From contig JACMPL010000016.1 of assembly GCA_014377525.1 (NCBI GenBank), positions 26,138 through 90,137 on the forward strand: DNA of 64,000 nucleotides, read 5' to 3'. Positions 52,690 to 61,362 of the stretch are shown here, in pieces. The number at the start of each line of letters is the position of its first letter. The stretch's first letter is position 1. Source of the DNA: Candidatus Saccharimonadota bacterium. Lineage in GTDB: Bacteria > Patescibacteriota > Saccharimonadia > Saccharimonadales > UBA4665. The position numbers and the translations under genes are program-made. The notes below the pieces were generated by a model. It saw nothing but the letters and a program-made list of their open reading frames with translations, searched no databases and was not told the origin of the DNA.

Positions 52690-53724
52690 ATGATCAAACA
52701 AACAATTTTAACTGGCCTACGAGCTAACAACGACCTGCACATCGGCAACTATCTTGGCGCGTTGCTGCCGCTGATTGATATGGCGGAAAACCAGTCAGAC
52801 AAGTATCAGATTAATCTATTTGTGCCGGATCTGCACAGTTTTACGACGCCGATCGATCACACGCTTCTACATGACGCAGTCTTTGAGAACCTACGAGTTT
52901 TTGTAGCCGCCGGACTGCCACTCGATAACGATAATGTTCGCATTTATCGTCAAAGTTATGTACCAGCACACAGCGAACTGGCATGGATTCTTGAATGCTT
53001 TACGGGCTTCGGCGAAATGAGCCGCATGACGCAGTTCAAAGATAAATTGCAGTCGGCAAACAATGAACAAGTATCGGTCGGACTGTTCAACTACCCGGTA
53101 CTAATGGCCGCCGATATACTCCTCTACGGTGCTAGCTATGTGCCAGTCGGCGAAGACCAACGACAGCATTTAGAGTTCTCGCGCGACATCGCGGAACGGC
53201 TCAATAATCGATTCAAGGGCGGTCTGTTTACCATACCAAAATCCGTTCAGGAACAATACGAATTCTTTGGCAAAGATCAGGGCCTGCGCATAAAAGATTT
53301 AGCTGACCCAACTAAAAAAATGAGCAAATCCGACGACAGTGGCAAGGGTGTCATCTTTATGACTGATTCACCGGAAGTCGCGCGGAAAAAAGTTATGTCA
53401 GCCACGACTGACAGCTTGGCGCTAGTGGCGTTTGATAAAGCTAATCAGCCTGGTGTAACTAATTTGCTGGAACTATTAGCGCTACTGAGCGGTGAGTCGT
53501 TAGAAGCTGTTATCACTAATTACCGCGGTCAAACGCAGTACGGCCCGCTCAAAACCGCCGTAGCTGACGTTATCGCTACGTTCCTGGAAGGTTTTCAAAC
53601 CAAACTCAGCCAAGTTGACGACGACGCAATTGCTCATAAATTATTACTATCGGAATCACTTATGAGCGAGCAAGCAAATGCCACTTTGCTGCGCGTTCAA
53701 CAAGCCATCGGGCTCAGGGCTTAA
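52690..53724 (+). CDS. trpS: Tryptophanyl-tRNA synthetase
   Basis: Class Ic synthetase charging tRNA-Trp; 344 residues from ATG 52690. HIGN is at 17-20, KMSKS near 210, and the GEDQRQHLEFSRDIAERLN segment is typical. I prefer ATG 52690 to GTG 52684 since the extra residues add nothing conserved. It may be transcribed both from its own TATAAT box and by read-through from the attenuator-like leader 370 bases upstream. An RluA-type gene follows after one base. Confidence 0.97.
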   Translation: MIKQTILTGLRANNDLHIGNYLGALLPLIDMAENQSDKYQINLFVPDLHSFTTPIDHTLLHDAVFENLRVFVAAGLPLDNDNVRIYRQSYVPAHSELAWILECFTGFGEMSRMTQFKDKLQSANNEQVSVGLFNYPVLMAADILLYGASYVPVGEDQRQHLEFSRDIAERLNNRFKGGLFTIPKSVQEQYEFFGKDQGLRIKDLADPTKKMSKSDDSGKGVIFMTDSPEVARKKVMSATTDSLALVAFDKANQPGVTNLLELLALLSGESLEAVITNYRGQTQYGPLKTAVADVIATFLEGFQTKLSQVDDDAIAHKLLLSESLMSEQANATLLRVQQAIGLRA

Positions 53725-53725
53725 T

Positions 53726-54604
53726 ATGGATAAACCACTAGTCCCACGCGAACCGCATATCCCACAACCGCGGGCTCAGCGTCTCGACCAATATGTCGCC
53801 GAGCAATTTCCCGGTATCTCGAGGGCTTTTAGCGCCAAGCTCATTAATGAAGGCAAGGTGACGGTCAACGACGCAGTCATGGACAAACCGGGCTACAAAA
53901 TACGCGGTAGTACTAAAATTGATATCAACTACGAATTGACGGAGCCAGAAGCCGTACCGAGCATCACTCTCGACGTCTTGTACGAAGACAATGACTGCGC
54001 TGTAATTGTAAAACCAATGGGGCTTCTGACGCATAGTAAAGGTGCCCATAACGTCGAGCCAACAGTCGCCACGTGGCTAGCCGAACGAGCTGACATGGCT
54101 GGTGACCGCGCCGGTATTGTGCATCGTTTGGACAGGGCAACAAGCGGTGTCATGATTGTTGCCAAAAACACCGACGCCCTGACGTTCTTGCAGAAACAAT
54201 TCTCCCAGCGTAAAGCAAAAAAGACCTATGCGGCTATTGTAGTTGGTGCCTTAGCGCAGCCACATGCCCTCATCGACATGCCAATCGAGCGTAATCCTAA
54301 AATGCCGCAAACCTTCCGCGTCGGCACAAACGGTAAGCCAAGCCAAACCGAATACGAGGTTATCGAAAGCAATGGTGAATTTAGTCAATTGATCCTGCGA
54401 CCTACCACCGGTCGAACGCATCAATTACGCGTTCACTTAGCGCACCTCGGTCACCAGATCGTTGGTGATACACTTTATAAAGGTTTTGCGGCTGACCGGT
54501 TGTATCTTCATGCAGCCAGTCTTGAAATTACGCTACCAAATCGCGAACGTAAAACGTTCGAAGCCCCGACGCCGGCCGCTTTCAAGACATTCATGGAGCA
54601 GTAG
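53726..54604 (+). CDS. RluA-family pseudouridine synthase
   Basis: 292 residues: an N-terminal S4 RNA-binding domain (about 12-70) and the catalytic domain with HRLDRATSG (133-141), whose Asp is the nucleophile. This is the RluA/RluC/RluD group that modifies 23S rRNA or tRNA; which uridine is targeted cannot be told, although S4 plus length favours RluD-like. I chose ATG 53726, one base after the trpS stop, because the earlier in-frame start lies inside trpS. holB follows after two bases. Confidence 0.93.
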   Translation: MDKPLVPREPHIPQPRAQRLDQYVAEQFPGISRAFSAKLINEGKVTVNDAVMDKPGYKIRGSTKIDINYELTEPEAVPSITLDVLYEDNDCAVIVKPMGLLTHSKGAHNVEPTVATWLAERADMAGDRAGIVHRLDRATSGVMIVAKNTDALTFLQKQFSQRKAKKTYAAIVVGALAQPHALIDMPIERNPKMPQTFRVGTNGKPSQTEYEVIESNGEFSQLILRPTTGRTHQLRVHLAHLGHQIVGDTLYKGFAADRLYLHAASLEITLPNRERKTFEAPTPAAFKTFMEQ

Positions 54605-54606
54605 TA

Positions 54607-55473
54607 ATGCACTTCCCAATTATCGTCCACGCCAGCACTGTTTTGCGCATTGAGGGGTTTCTCTCGAACCCGTCACACGCAGTGCTACTGTCTGGTCCGG
54701 CAGGGTCAGGCAAGCGCATAATTGCCTTTGCGCTTGCGGCGGAACTACTTGGAATCAGTTTCGAAGCCATCGCCCAGCACCCCTATATATCAGTCATTGC
54801 GCCGGAAGACGGCAAAGCAATCCCCATAGAGTCAGTGCGCACGCTTGAGCATTTTTTAAGTCGGAAAGTACCAAGCAGGCAAGCGGTAAATCGAATCGTA
54901 ATCATCGACCAAGCCGAACTACTGAGCCACGAGGCCCAAAATGCTTTATTAAAAACCCTAGAAGAACCACCAGCCGGTACCGTGTTGATTCTAACTGCGC
55001 CGAGTTATCGATCATTACTCCCAACCATTGGCTCTCGAGTTCAGGCTATTTCTGTCGGCCGACCACATCAGGAATCAATCGAAACATATTTTGTCACCAA
55101 AGGTTACCCAACCTCAAAAGTAGCCCAGGCATTCGCCATTAGCGGCGGGTTACCAGGTTTGATGGAAGCCTTGCTATCTAATGCTGATCATCCGTTAGTA
55201 CCAGCTACCGAGAAGGCTCGGGCGATTTTACAGTCCTCAACCTATGAGCGTTTACTCCTAGTTGATGAATTGTCTAAGCAACGGCCATTGGCGATCAATA
55301 CACTGTACATTTTAGAACAAATGGCGCATATCCGTCTAAAATCAGCTGATGCCACGTCTTCCGGACAATGGCAAGCTATTCTTACTAATTGCTATGCCGC
55401 GCGGGAGCTGCTCAATACAAATGCGCAGGCCAAGCTAGTCTTATCCAATTTGATGCTGCAGCTGAGCAAATAA
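54607..55473 (+). CDS. holB: DNA polymerase III delta' subunit (clamp loader)
   Basis: 288 residues, AAA+ fold. GPAGSGKR stands in place of a Walker A, with Arg for Ser/Thr, and the SRC-type motif reads SRVQ, both consistent with the non-hydrolysing stator role of delta'. NALLKTLEEPP is the family hallmark. The usual C4 zinc module of delta' is absent. It is closely packed behind the RluA-type gene, so the two and trpS are probably one transcript. Confidence 0.88.
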   Translation: MHFPIIVHASTVLRIEGFLSNPSHAVLLSGPAGSGKRIIAFALAAELLGISFEAIAQHPYISVIAPEDGKAIPIESVRTLEHFLSRKVPSRQAVNRIVIIDQAELLSHEAQNALLKTLEEPPAGTVLILTAPSYRSLLPTIGSRVQAISVGRPHQESIETYFVTKGYPTSKVAQAFAISGGLPGLMEALLSNADHPLVPATEKARAILQSSTYERLLLVDELSKQRPLAINTLYILEQMAHIRLKSADATSSGQWQAILTNCYAARELLNTNAQAKLVLSNLMLQLSK

Positions 55474-55524
55474 CCATACATAAATTGGCACATGCTTGCC
55501 CTACAACCAATTAATAACTTTTGC

Positions 55525-55530
55525 TATAAT
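55525..55530 (+). promoter_or_regulatory. -10 box giving a leaderless TPR-protein mRNA
   Basis: TATAAT ends 6 bases before ATG 55537; no Shine-Dalgarno sequence is present and the -35 is weak. Confidence 0.6.
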
Positions 55531-55536
55531 AAGCTT

Positions 55537-56190
55537 ATGTACGAACTTTTAATTGTAATCGGATTCGGAGCATTAGCGTTTCGTAATGCCACTATACGCG
55601 ATGACGAATTTGCTGATGTCTCCCGCAAAGTAGGTGACCGCCTTGGAAAACTTTGGGATATCGCCCACCAGGGAATGCGCGAAAACCGCTTCTTGCGCGC
55701 CGAAAAAGCTTTATTAACTATCTTAAAGATTGACGAAAAAAATGCCGCCGCTTACAACCGCCTTGGAATCTTGTATGCTAAGCAAAAAGAATTTCGCGAC
55801 GCTATCGATTGTTTCGAAATTGCCAGTAGTATCGAAGCGACACCATCAAGCCTCCACAACCTCGGACTGATCTATTATGAAACCGAAAACTACGAGAAGG
55901 CTGCCGTTGCCTTCGAACAAGCGCTTAAGTTAGAAGATAATTTAGCTGCTCGTCATGTCGCATATGCAAAAGTACAAGAAAAGCTAGGCAACAGTAAACT
56001 TATGTTTAACGAGCTGGAGAAGGCTGCCCAGCTTGAGCCAAACAAAGAAACCTTTACGCTTCTTCGTAAAGCTTATCTGACGCACAACATGCAAGCCGAA
56101 GCCGATCTCATGCAAGATCAGATGAAGAAGATGATCGTTCCAGCCGGGCGTGCCAAGCGAATTCTACGCCCTCGCCGCGTCGTTGTTTAG
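55537..56190 (+). CDS. TPR-repeat protein with N-terminal hydrophobic segment
   Basis: 217 residues from ATG 55537. A short hydrophobic stretch (about 3-15) may be a membrane anchor. TPR units follow from about 55 to 190 (for example AAAYNRLGILYAKQKEFRDAIDCFE, cited here only in part: AYNRLGILYAKQKEF). The C-terminus is basic. TPR proteins are scaffolds for protein complexes; the partner is unknown. The ORF is open upstream to 55492, but the promoter position excludes that start. Confidence 0.8.
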   Translation: MYELLIVIGFGALAFRNATIRDDEFADVSRKVGDRLGKLWDIAHQGMRENRFLRAEKALLTILKIDEKNAAAYNRLGILYAKQKEFRDAIDCFEIASSIEATPSSLHNLGLIYYETENYEKAAVAFEQALKLEDNLAARHVAYAKVQEKLGNSKLMFNELEKAAQLEPNKETFTLLRKAYLTHNMQAEADLMQDQMKKMIVPAGRAKRILRPRRVVV

Positions 56191-56250
56191 ATAGACTTGT
56201 AGTCAGACCCCTGTTTTGCTACACTATCTCAGATCCTAATAGGGTTACGC

Positions 56251-56326
56251 GCCGCCTTAGCTCAGTGGCTAGAGCATCTGTTTTGTAAACAGAGGGTCCT
56301 CGGTTCGAACCCGAGAGGTGGCTCCA
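56251..56326 (+). tRNA. tRNA-Thr (UGU)
   Basis: Acceptor GCCGCCT pairs with AGGTGGC (one G-U); the anticodon stem TCTGT/ACAGA encloses the loop TTTGTAA with anticodon TGT; the T arm has GGTTCGAACCC; CCA is encoded at 56324-56326. Confidence 0.96.
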
Positions 56327-56337
56327 TAATTAGTCGT

Positions 56338-56422
56338 GCGGGGTTAGTGAAGCGGTCAAACACAGCAGACTGTAAATCTGCCCTCTTCGAGTTCGTAGGT
56401 TCGAATCCTACACCCCGCACCA
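56338..56422 (+). tRNA. tRNA-Tyr (GUA)
   Basis: Acceptor GCGGGGT pairs with ACCCCGC; anticodon loop CTGTAAA with anticodon GTA; long variable arm as in bacterial tRNA-Tyr; T arm GGTTCGAATCC; CCA encoded at 56420-56422. It lies 11 bases behind tRNA-Thr, so both are probably co-transcribed. Confidence 0.96.
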
Positions 56423-56448
56423 CAAGATTTAAAGAAAGTGTATAAGAA

Positions 56449-56769
56449 GTGGCATCAAGACCAATCGAAGTATCCGAACGGTACAGCTTTCGTTTTAATG
56501 GTGATACGCTCATTGTGTACAATCTCAAGGATGACAATTTTAAAGAACGCTTGTCTATGAAAGTAGGTGGTTATTTTTCATGGCATGACAATGGGTCATC
56601 TTATGTACTTACTCTAAAAGAGATAGTAACTAACGAGGTTCGCGTGGCAGCACTTTGTGAACAGCCGAATATGCCTGGGCCATCTCCTAAATCTGGCAAT
56701 TTTGAGTTAACGACGCATATTCTCGAAACCGGTGAAAAAACAACTGTCGAAGTTTACGTAGGGTCTTGA
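56449..56769 (+). CDS. Hypothetical protein, 106 residues
   Basis: Starts at GTG 56449 with AGAAG upstream. The product is soluble and beta-rich in appearance (RYSFRFNGDTLIVYNL, GGYFSWHDNGSSYVLTL) with no motif I can name. It is more AT-rich than neighbouring housekeeping genes and opens the accessory patch behind tRNA-Tyr. Coding is plausible because the frame is intact for its whole length. Confidence 0.5.
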   Translation: MASRPIEVSERYSFRFNGDTLIVYNLKDDNFKERLSMKVGGYFSWHDNGSSYVLTLKEIVTNEVRVAALCEQPNMPGPSPKSGNFELTTHILETGEKTTVEVYVGS

Positions 56770-56899
56770 TTTGTATATACACTTAACATTAAAGTTCTAA
56801 CTTCGTCTATAACGCTGCACCACTTAGGTCAAGATTAAAGACTCAATCTCGGAGTCATCATTATACCGACTGATAGTTTATTAATTCATTTAATTGTGA

Positions 56900-57157
56900 A
56901 AGAATAGAGAAATTATCGGTGTAATTTATGGACCAGGGTACAAGTCGCGTACAAACATAGAAGGATCACGGTTTTGTAGCGCCAAGTTCGTCGGTAGTCA
57001 GATTGTGAGTGGCGAATGTATCATTGAAGCTCAATTATTCAATGAATTAGCTGCAGGAAGATTAAGTCAACTGGCGCGTGATGTTGACGATGGCTACATG
57101 CTAAAAATTCAAGATGTTATGAGTTCATATCGTTCGCTCCTATTTCGGTTACCATGA
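56900..57157 (+). pseudogene. Start-less open frame, probable gene remnant
   Basis: An 85-codon frame open from 56900 to TGA 57155-57157, with no usual start before a GTG at 57005. The sequence is protein-like throughout (IIGVIYGPGYKSRTN early, LFNELAAGRLSQLARD later). Its stop overlaps the next ATG as ATGA. It is probably the 3' part of a decayed gene; no family is recognised. The stretch 56770-56899 before it holds nothing I can name. Confidence 0.4.
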
Positions 57158-57664
57158 TTAGAAATTTCGTATACGATCCAAATGTATCTTATGTCGCAGA
57201 GGTGCTTACAGCCTTTGGATTTGATGCGGCTCACAAACAATATTCTCTCGCGCTGCTTAGATTCGAAGTTATTACACCAGATTCATTTATGTGGCGACTA
57301 TTGGTTAATAATGCTATTTACTATCTATATGCTGAAGATTATGTGTCAGGATTAGCTAAAATCAAGAACGTCTTCAACTCATATTTAGAGACAACTAAGT
57401 GGGAATTAGTAAGCCCAGTTAAAATTATTAAGTTCGAAGAGGCAAGTCCAGTCAAAAGCGCCGTTACTTACGCTAAGCCTAACGACCATGCATCAATGAT
57501 GCAATATGCGGCTGATTCAGGTCATGATTTCGTGTTCTTGGCGAAATCAAGCGAAAACGCTGACGATGCTCAATTTTCCGATGAAGCACCGCGAGGCTTT
57601 GCAGGCGCTTGATCAAATAAATTCTGACTTTGCACTTACCGCTGCAGTGAAGCTTGCGCAATAA
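57154..57664 (+). pseudogene. Hypothetical gene with likely C-terminal frameshift
   Basis: ATG 57154 opens a 152-codon frame ending at 57612. In the +1 frame a better-looking C-terminus (MKHREALQALDQINSDF) runs from about 57566 to TAA 57662-57664, so the original protein probably ended there. A helical, TPR-like or alpha-solenoid pattern (VLTAFGFDAAHKQYSLALLRF) is possible but weak. No known family. It is coupled to the preceding remnant by an ATGA overlap. Confidence 0.45.
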
Positions 57665-57679
57665 GCGGTCACAACAATC

Positions 57680-57716
57680 TTGACAGGCTACATTATGTAA
57701 CTATAATAGTAGTTAC
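57680..57716 (+). promoter_or_regulatory. vapBC promoter with palindromic operator
   Basis: TTGACA (57680-57685), a 16-base spacer and TATAAT (57702-57707). GTAACTA (57697-57703) and TAGTTAC (57710-57716) are perfect inverted arms overlapping the -10 and reaching the start codon at 57718, the usual site of autorepression by an antitoxin. Confidence 0.75.
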
Positions 57717-57717
57717 T

Positions 57718-57981
57718 ATGAATAAATACACAGCAACAGTTATTAAAACAGGAAATTCCTATGCTCTCCGAGTTCCCAAATCGTATATTGACGAAAGTCA
57801 GCTTAGTCTGGGTGATAAAACCATCTTACCTCCTACCAAAAAACAGGAACCGCAAGACCATGAGCGCGTCCACCAGCTTTGGAAGGAACTTCAGGAATTA
57901 AAGCCCTTTAAAAGTATCAAAGATCCTGCTGTCTGGCAGCGAGAGAACCGACAAGATCGGGCCCTACCAGGTAGAGATTAA
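57718..57981 (+). CDS. vapB: AbrB/MazE-type antitoxin (VapB)
   Basis: 87 residues. The N-terminal swapped-hairpin DNA-binding domain shows IKTGNSYALRVPKSYI (about 8-24), and a flexible charged tail (45-87) would wrap the toxin. Expected to neutralise the PIN-domain toxin encoded 6 bases downstream and to repress the palindromic promoter. The message has only a few bases of leader. Confidence 0.85.
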   Translation: MNKYTATVIKTGNSYALRVPKSYIDESQLSLGDKTILPPTKKQEPQDHERVHQLWKELQELKPFKSIKDPAVWQRENRQDRALPGRD

Positions 57982-57987
57982 GGTTAT

Positions 57988-58347
57988 ATGGTTATATTTG
58001 ATACTAACGTCTTCATCTATGCGGGTAATGGATCAATAAGTCTGTCCAAATTTAAAGACATTGAAGTTGGCTATGCATCCATAAGTTGTATTGAAGCGTT
58101 AGGTTTTCATGAAATCACTGCCGCAGAACAGCGCGCTTTACAGCGTATTTTTGATGCATATCGAAGCATCGAATTAACGCCCTCGATAATTGAACGAGCA
58201 ATCGCGTTAAGACAAAACAGAAAAATGAGTTTGGGCGACGCAATTATTGCAGCGACGGCTTTGGATACTGACTTAGTACTTTGGACAGCCAATATTGACG
58301 ACTTCAAGCACATAGAAGGATTAAAGATTTTAAATCCACTCGCTTAG
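57988..58347 (+). CDS. vapC: PIN-domain ribonuclease toxin (VapC)
   Basis: 119 residues. The acidic metal-binding set of PIN nucleases is intact: Asp5 (IFDTN), Glu36 (SCIEALGF), Asp84 (LGDAIIAATA) and the ANIDDF segment near 101-106. VapC toxins cut tRNA or rRNA loops. It forms a two-gene operon with the AbrB-type antitoxin. All key residues are present, so the toxin is probably active when free, unlike several decayed genes around it. Confidence 0.88.
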   Translation: MVIFDTNVFIYAGNGSISLSKFKDIEVGYASISCIEALGFHEITAAEQRALQRIFDAYRSIELTPSIIERAIALRQNRKMSLGDAIIAATALDTDLVLWTANIDDFKHIEGLKILNPLA

Positions 58348-58428
58348 TTCAGTTCTGACTTTAGCTAATATTCTGCACCACAGGTAGAATGGTTGAGTTC
58401 GTTAGAACCTTCCAATACTATTTTAATT

Positions 58429-58640
58429 ATGAGTAATCAAAGAAACTCCTTCAAGAAAGCCGAGATAGTTGGTCAGAGTCAGCTAATAATAACTGACAAC
58501 AATTTTTAGCAAGTTTTGCTTTAGCTGCTAGCGGTTTAACTCTTGCAGGCGTTGGTATAGGGACAGTATTCAGTGAAGATGTTATTGACGGTGTCATTGA
58601 GATTAATGTTAGCGAAGTACTTACTTTTGCTACTGCCTGA
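58429..58640 (+). pseudogene. Frameshifted remnant of a small membrane-type protein
   Basis: ATG 58429 opens 26 codons to a TAG at 58507-58509. The next frame carries straight on with a hydrophobic stretch (FLASFALAASGLTLAGVGIG) to TGA 58638-58640. One frameshift rejoins them into a protein of about 70 residues. The layout, soluble N-terminus then Ala/Leu/Gly-rich segment, resembles the start of the unknown protein at 1189-1848. Confidence 0.45.
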
Positions 58641-58868
58641 CAAGGACTTGAAGTAATACAAGATTTTGCCGTTATGTCCATATAGACTGCTGATAGACAA
58701 ACCCAAATTAATGAAGCCAAATATTAAGTTACTAATGTTGAAGTTAAGTCTACTTTGCTTCGCAGTATTCTTTATTCAATTAGTCGTCTTAATCATGCAT
58801 GTGCGTTATTGTGTGGCAAGCAATGAATCTATCCTTTAAATTGGACCATAGTTTTGGGTTAGTGCCTT

Positions 58869-59139
58869 GTGAATCAGTCTTGGCGCAACTCTTTACTACA
58901 GCGGCACAAAGTATGAGCAGTTGCCACTGTGGCGAACGATAGTATTCATAGTATCTCCCATCGCATTTGCTCTGGTGATAGCCATAGCATATGTCACTAT
59001 CGTTTTGCTTCCACTGTACAGCCTGACCGCTAATGAGATCGTCCCAGTGGCCCAAAGTCGCAAATGCTTGATAAGATATCGGCTTAGTAGCAAGTTTATG
59101 TCCACTTTTATTACCAGCCTAAAATTTGCTTATGCTTGA
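58869..59139 (+). pseudogene. Frameshifted remnant of a membrane protein
   Basis: GTG 58869 opens a 15-codon frame ending in TGA at 58914; the +1 frame continues with YEQLPLWR, a strong transmembrane segment (IAFALVIAIAYVTIVLL) and SLTANEIVPVAQ, ending at 59139. The two halves join naturally across a single-base change. No family is recognised. The rest of 58641-58868 holds nothing I can name. Confidence 0.4.
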
Positions 59140-59330
59140 CACGTACTCATATATTTGCTATAGTTGGTTTATATAAAGTTTTCTCCTCAATAAATTACAG
59201 GTTTCCCATCTGGAAATCGCCAATATATAGCAATCCACCTGAGTCTTTTTTTACGTAGCGCAAACTTTATTTAATTAATTACTGTCTCTCTGACAGTCAA
59301 AATACTATATAAAAATAATTAAGGAACAAT
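59140..59330 (+). promoter_or_regulatory. RNase J upstream region
   Basis: AT-rich. ACTGTC/GACAGT (59281-59297) can form a 6-bp hairpin with a 5-base loop about 35 bases before the ATG; AAGGAACA serves as ribosome site. AATAAATTAC near 59190 recurs before rpsJ. No clear promoter hexamers. Confidence 0.35.
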
Positions 59331-61337
59331 ATGAACCAAAATAATAAGCAAAGCCAGTCTACTGGCCGTTCATTTAGATCGTCTACGAATAAGTCGATCA
59401 TAACATCTAAAACTAAAGGTGCTGCCATGAGGGCCCAGCAACGTAATCAACATGACGCCGAGAAAGCCATCGAGCAATATACCTTTGCTGGACAAAAGCC
59501 AATTAGCTGGAGCGGCGTATCGAACGAACGACAGAAGCTAAAAGTTACATTTCTGGGTGGTTTGGCGGATGTTGGCGAAAAAAACATGGCTATCTTCGAA
59601 TACGGCGACCAGGCGATCATCTTAGATTGCGGCAATCATCTTGGCGTTGATCTACCAGGTGTAAACTACGAGATAAACGACACAGCCTATCTCGAAACTA
59701 TTCGTCACAAAATTAGAGCCTACATCATAACTCACGGTCACTTAGATCACATGGGTGGCCTAAAGCACATTGTGCCAAAATTTCCAGCGCCTATATACGG
59801 GTCTCGCTTTACAGTTGGCATTATTGAAAAGTCATTTATTAGTGATGATATACAAGAAAATGTAAACTTTAAGCCAAAATTTGTAATAGCGGACTTAGAA
59901 AGCCACGAGCAGATAAAGATTGGTCAGTTCACTGTAGAGTTTATGCGTATGACACACTCACTCCCCGACGCTTCGTCCGTTTGCATAACAACGCCAGTCG
60001 GTCGAATTATTGCTACCGGTGATTTTCGCCTCGACCCTGAACCATTGGACAACATGCCCAGCGATGTTACTCGTTTAAAAGAACTGGGCGACAAAGGGGT
60101 GTTACTGCTGCTGAGTGACAGTAGCTATGCTGACGTTGAAGGTCGCGTACCGACAGAGAGCACCTTACAGCAAAGTTTCTACGATATTATCGACAAGGCC
60201 GAAGGAAGGATATTCGTAGCTGCGTTTTCTAGTAATATGAACCGTGCGCAGATGATTATCAACGCTGCAGTTGCGGCCGGCCGCAAAGTTATACTTGATG
60301 GCCGCGGCATGCTCAGCTACGCCGATATCGCCGTCAGGCAGGGAATTTTGAAAGTACCAAAAGGAACAATTATTGCCGTCACTCAAGCAACGACAATCTC
60401 TGATAATCAATTACTTATCATGTGTACGGGCGGCCAAGGTGAACCAAATGCTGCGTTGCAACGCATGAGTGACGGTGAACATAAACATATTAAACTCCAT
60501 GCCGGTGATACGGTCGTCGTGAGCTCTTCGCCAATTCCCGGCAACGAAATCCGCTATGATATGCTCGGTAACAAATTAGCACAGCTTGGTGTCCACCTGT
60601 TTCGCCACCCAACGCATGAGCTTGACGGCTGTGGCGCGCTCCATGTATCGGGACATGCCCGCCGTGGCGAGCTGCGCGAGATGATTCAGCTTACTCGTCC
60701 TAAGTTCTTGATACCGGTACATGGCGGCAGCTTACGCCGTAAATATCATGCTGAGCTTGGTATTGAGGAAAACATACTACGCCAAAACGTACTTCTACCC
60801 GAAAACGGTGATAGCTTATATTTTACGGCTGGTACTGTTGAGCGTGGTGGCCAGGTGCCACATGGCAGCGTATTAGTAGACCAAAATAGCACTGTTGTGA
60901 GCGGCCTTGTCGTCAAAGATCGCCTCATGCTCAGCGAGGCGGGTATAGTTTCAGTAATCCTAACGATTAACCAGAAATCGGGAGTACTGCTAACCAGCCC
61001 CGACATCATTAATCGTGGCTTTGTAAGTATGCGTGATTCCGAAGAGATGATGAACTCGTTACGATTAGAGTTACGGCGAGCAGTGCTTCATCGCTTTAAG
61101 CGAGTCGATCTCGTTCGGTTCAAACAAGAAATGCGAGATTTTATTGTCCATTTTTTGTATGACCAAACTGGGCGTAGCCCAGTAGTTATACCGGTTGTCA
61201 ATATAATTGGTGATATAGTTACTGCCAGTACAATAACTAAAAGTAAACAACCGTCAGAGGATGTACAGGCCGCGGATCAACAGCGGCGATTTCAAGAATT
61301 GCGCGCTCGGCTACTGACAAATATCCAAATACATTAA
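59331..61337 (+). CDS. rnj: Ribonuclease J
   Basis: RNase J is a metallo-beta-lactamase/beta-CASP endo- and 5' exonuclease for mRNA decay and rRNA maturation. The 668-residue protein has the zinc motif HGHLDHMGG (134-142), MTHSLPDA, ATGDFRLD, the beta-CASP region and PVHGGS near 460-466. An N-terminal extension of about 70 Gln/Ser/Lys-rich residues precedes the core, longer than in Bacillus RNase J. Cytoplasmic. The next gene starts 25 bases later and may be co-transcribed. Confidence 0.95.
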   Translation: MNQNNKQSQSTGRSFRSSTNKSIITSKTKGAAMRAQQRNQHDAEKAIEQYTFAGQKPISWSGVSNERQKLKVTFLGGLADVGEKNMAIFEYGDQAIILDCGNHLGVDLPGVNYEINDTAYLETIRHKIRAYIITHGHLDHMGGLKHIVPKFPAPIYGSRFTVGIIEKSFISDDIQENVNFKPKFVIADLESHEQIKIGQFTVEFMRMTHSLPDASSVCITTPVGRIIATGDFRLDPEPLDNMPSDVTRLKELGDKGVLLLLSDSSYADVEGRVPTESTLQQSFYDIIDKAEGRIFVAAFSSNMNRAQMIINAAVAAGRKVILDGRGMLSYADIAVRQGILKVPKGTIIAVTQATTISDNQLLIMCTGGQGEPNAALQRMSDGEHKHIKLHAGDTVVVSSSPIPGNEIRYDMLGNKLAQLGVHLFRHPTHELDGCGALHVSGHARRGELREMIQLTRPKFLIPVHGGSLRRKYHAELGIEENILRQNVLLPENGDSLYFTAGTVERGGQVPHGSVLVDQNSTVVSGLVVKDRLMLSEAGIVSVILTINQKSGVLLTSPDIINRGFVSMRDSEEMMNSLRLELRRAVLHRFKRVDLVRFKQEMRDFIVHFLYDQTGRSPVVIPVVNIIGDIVTASTITKSKQPSEDVQAADQQRRFQELRARLLTNIQIH

Positions 61338-61362
61338 GATATAGCAAGGGAGAATAATTGAA

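Noticed and set aside
54680..54720. Degenerate Walker A (GKR) in holB read as a damaged gene
   Set aside because: Delta' subunits do not hydrolyse ATP and often have altered P-loops; the gene is otherwise intact.
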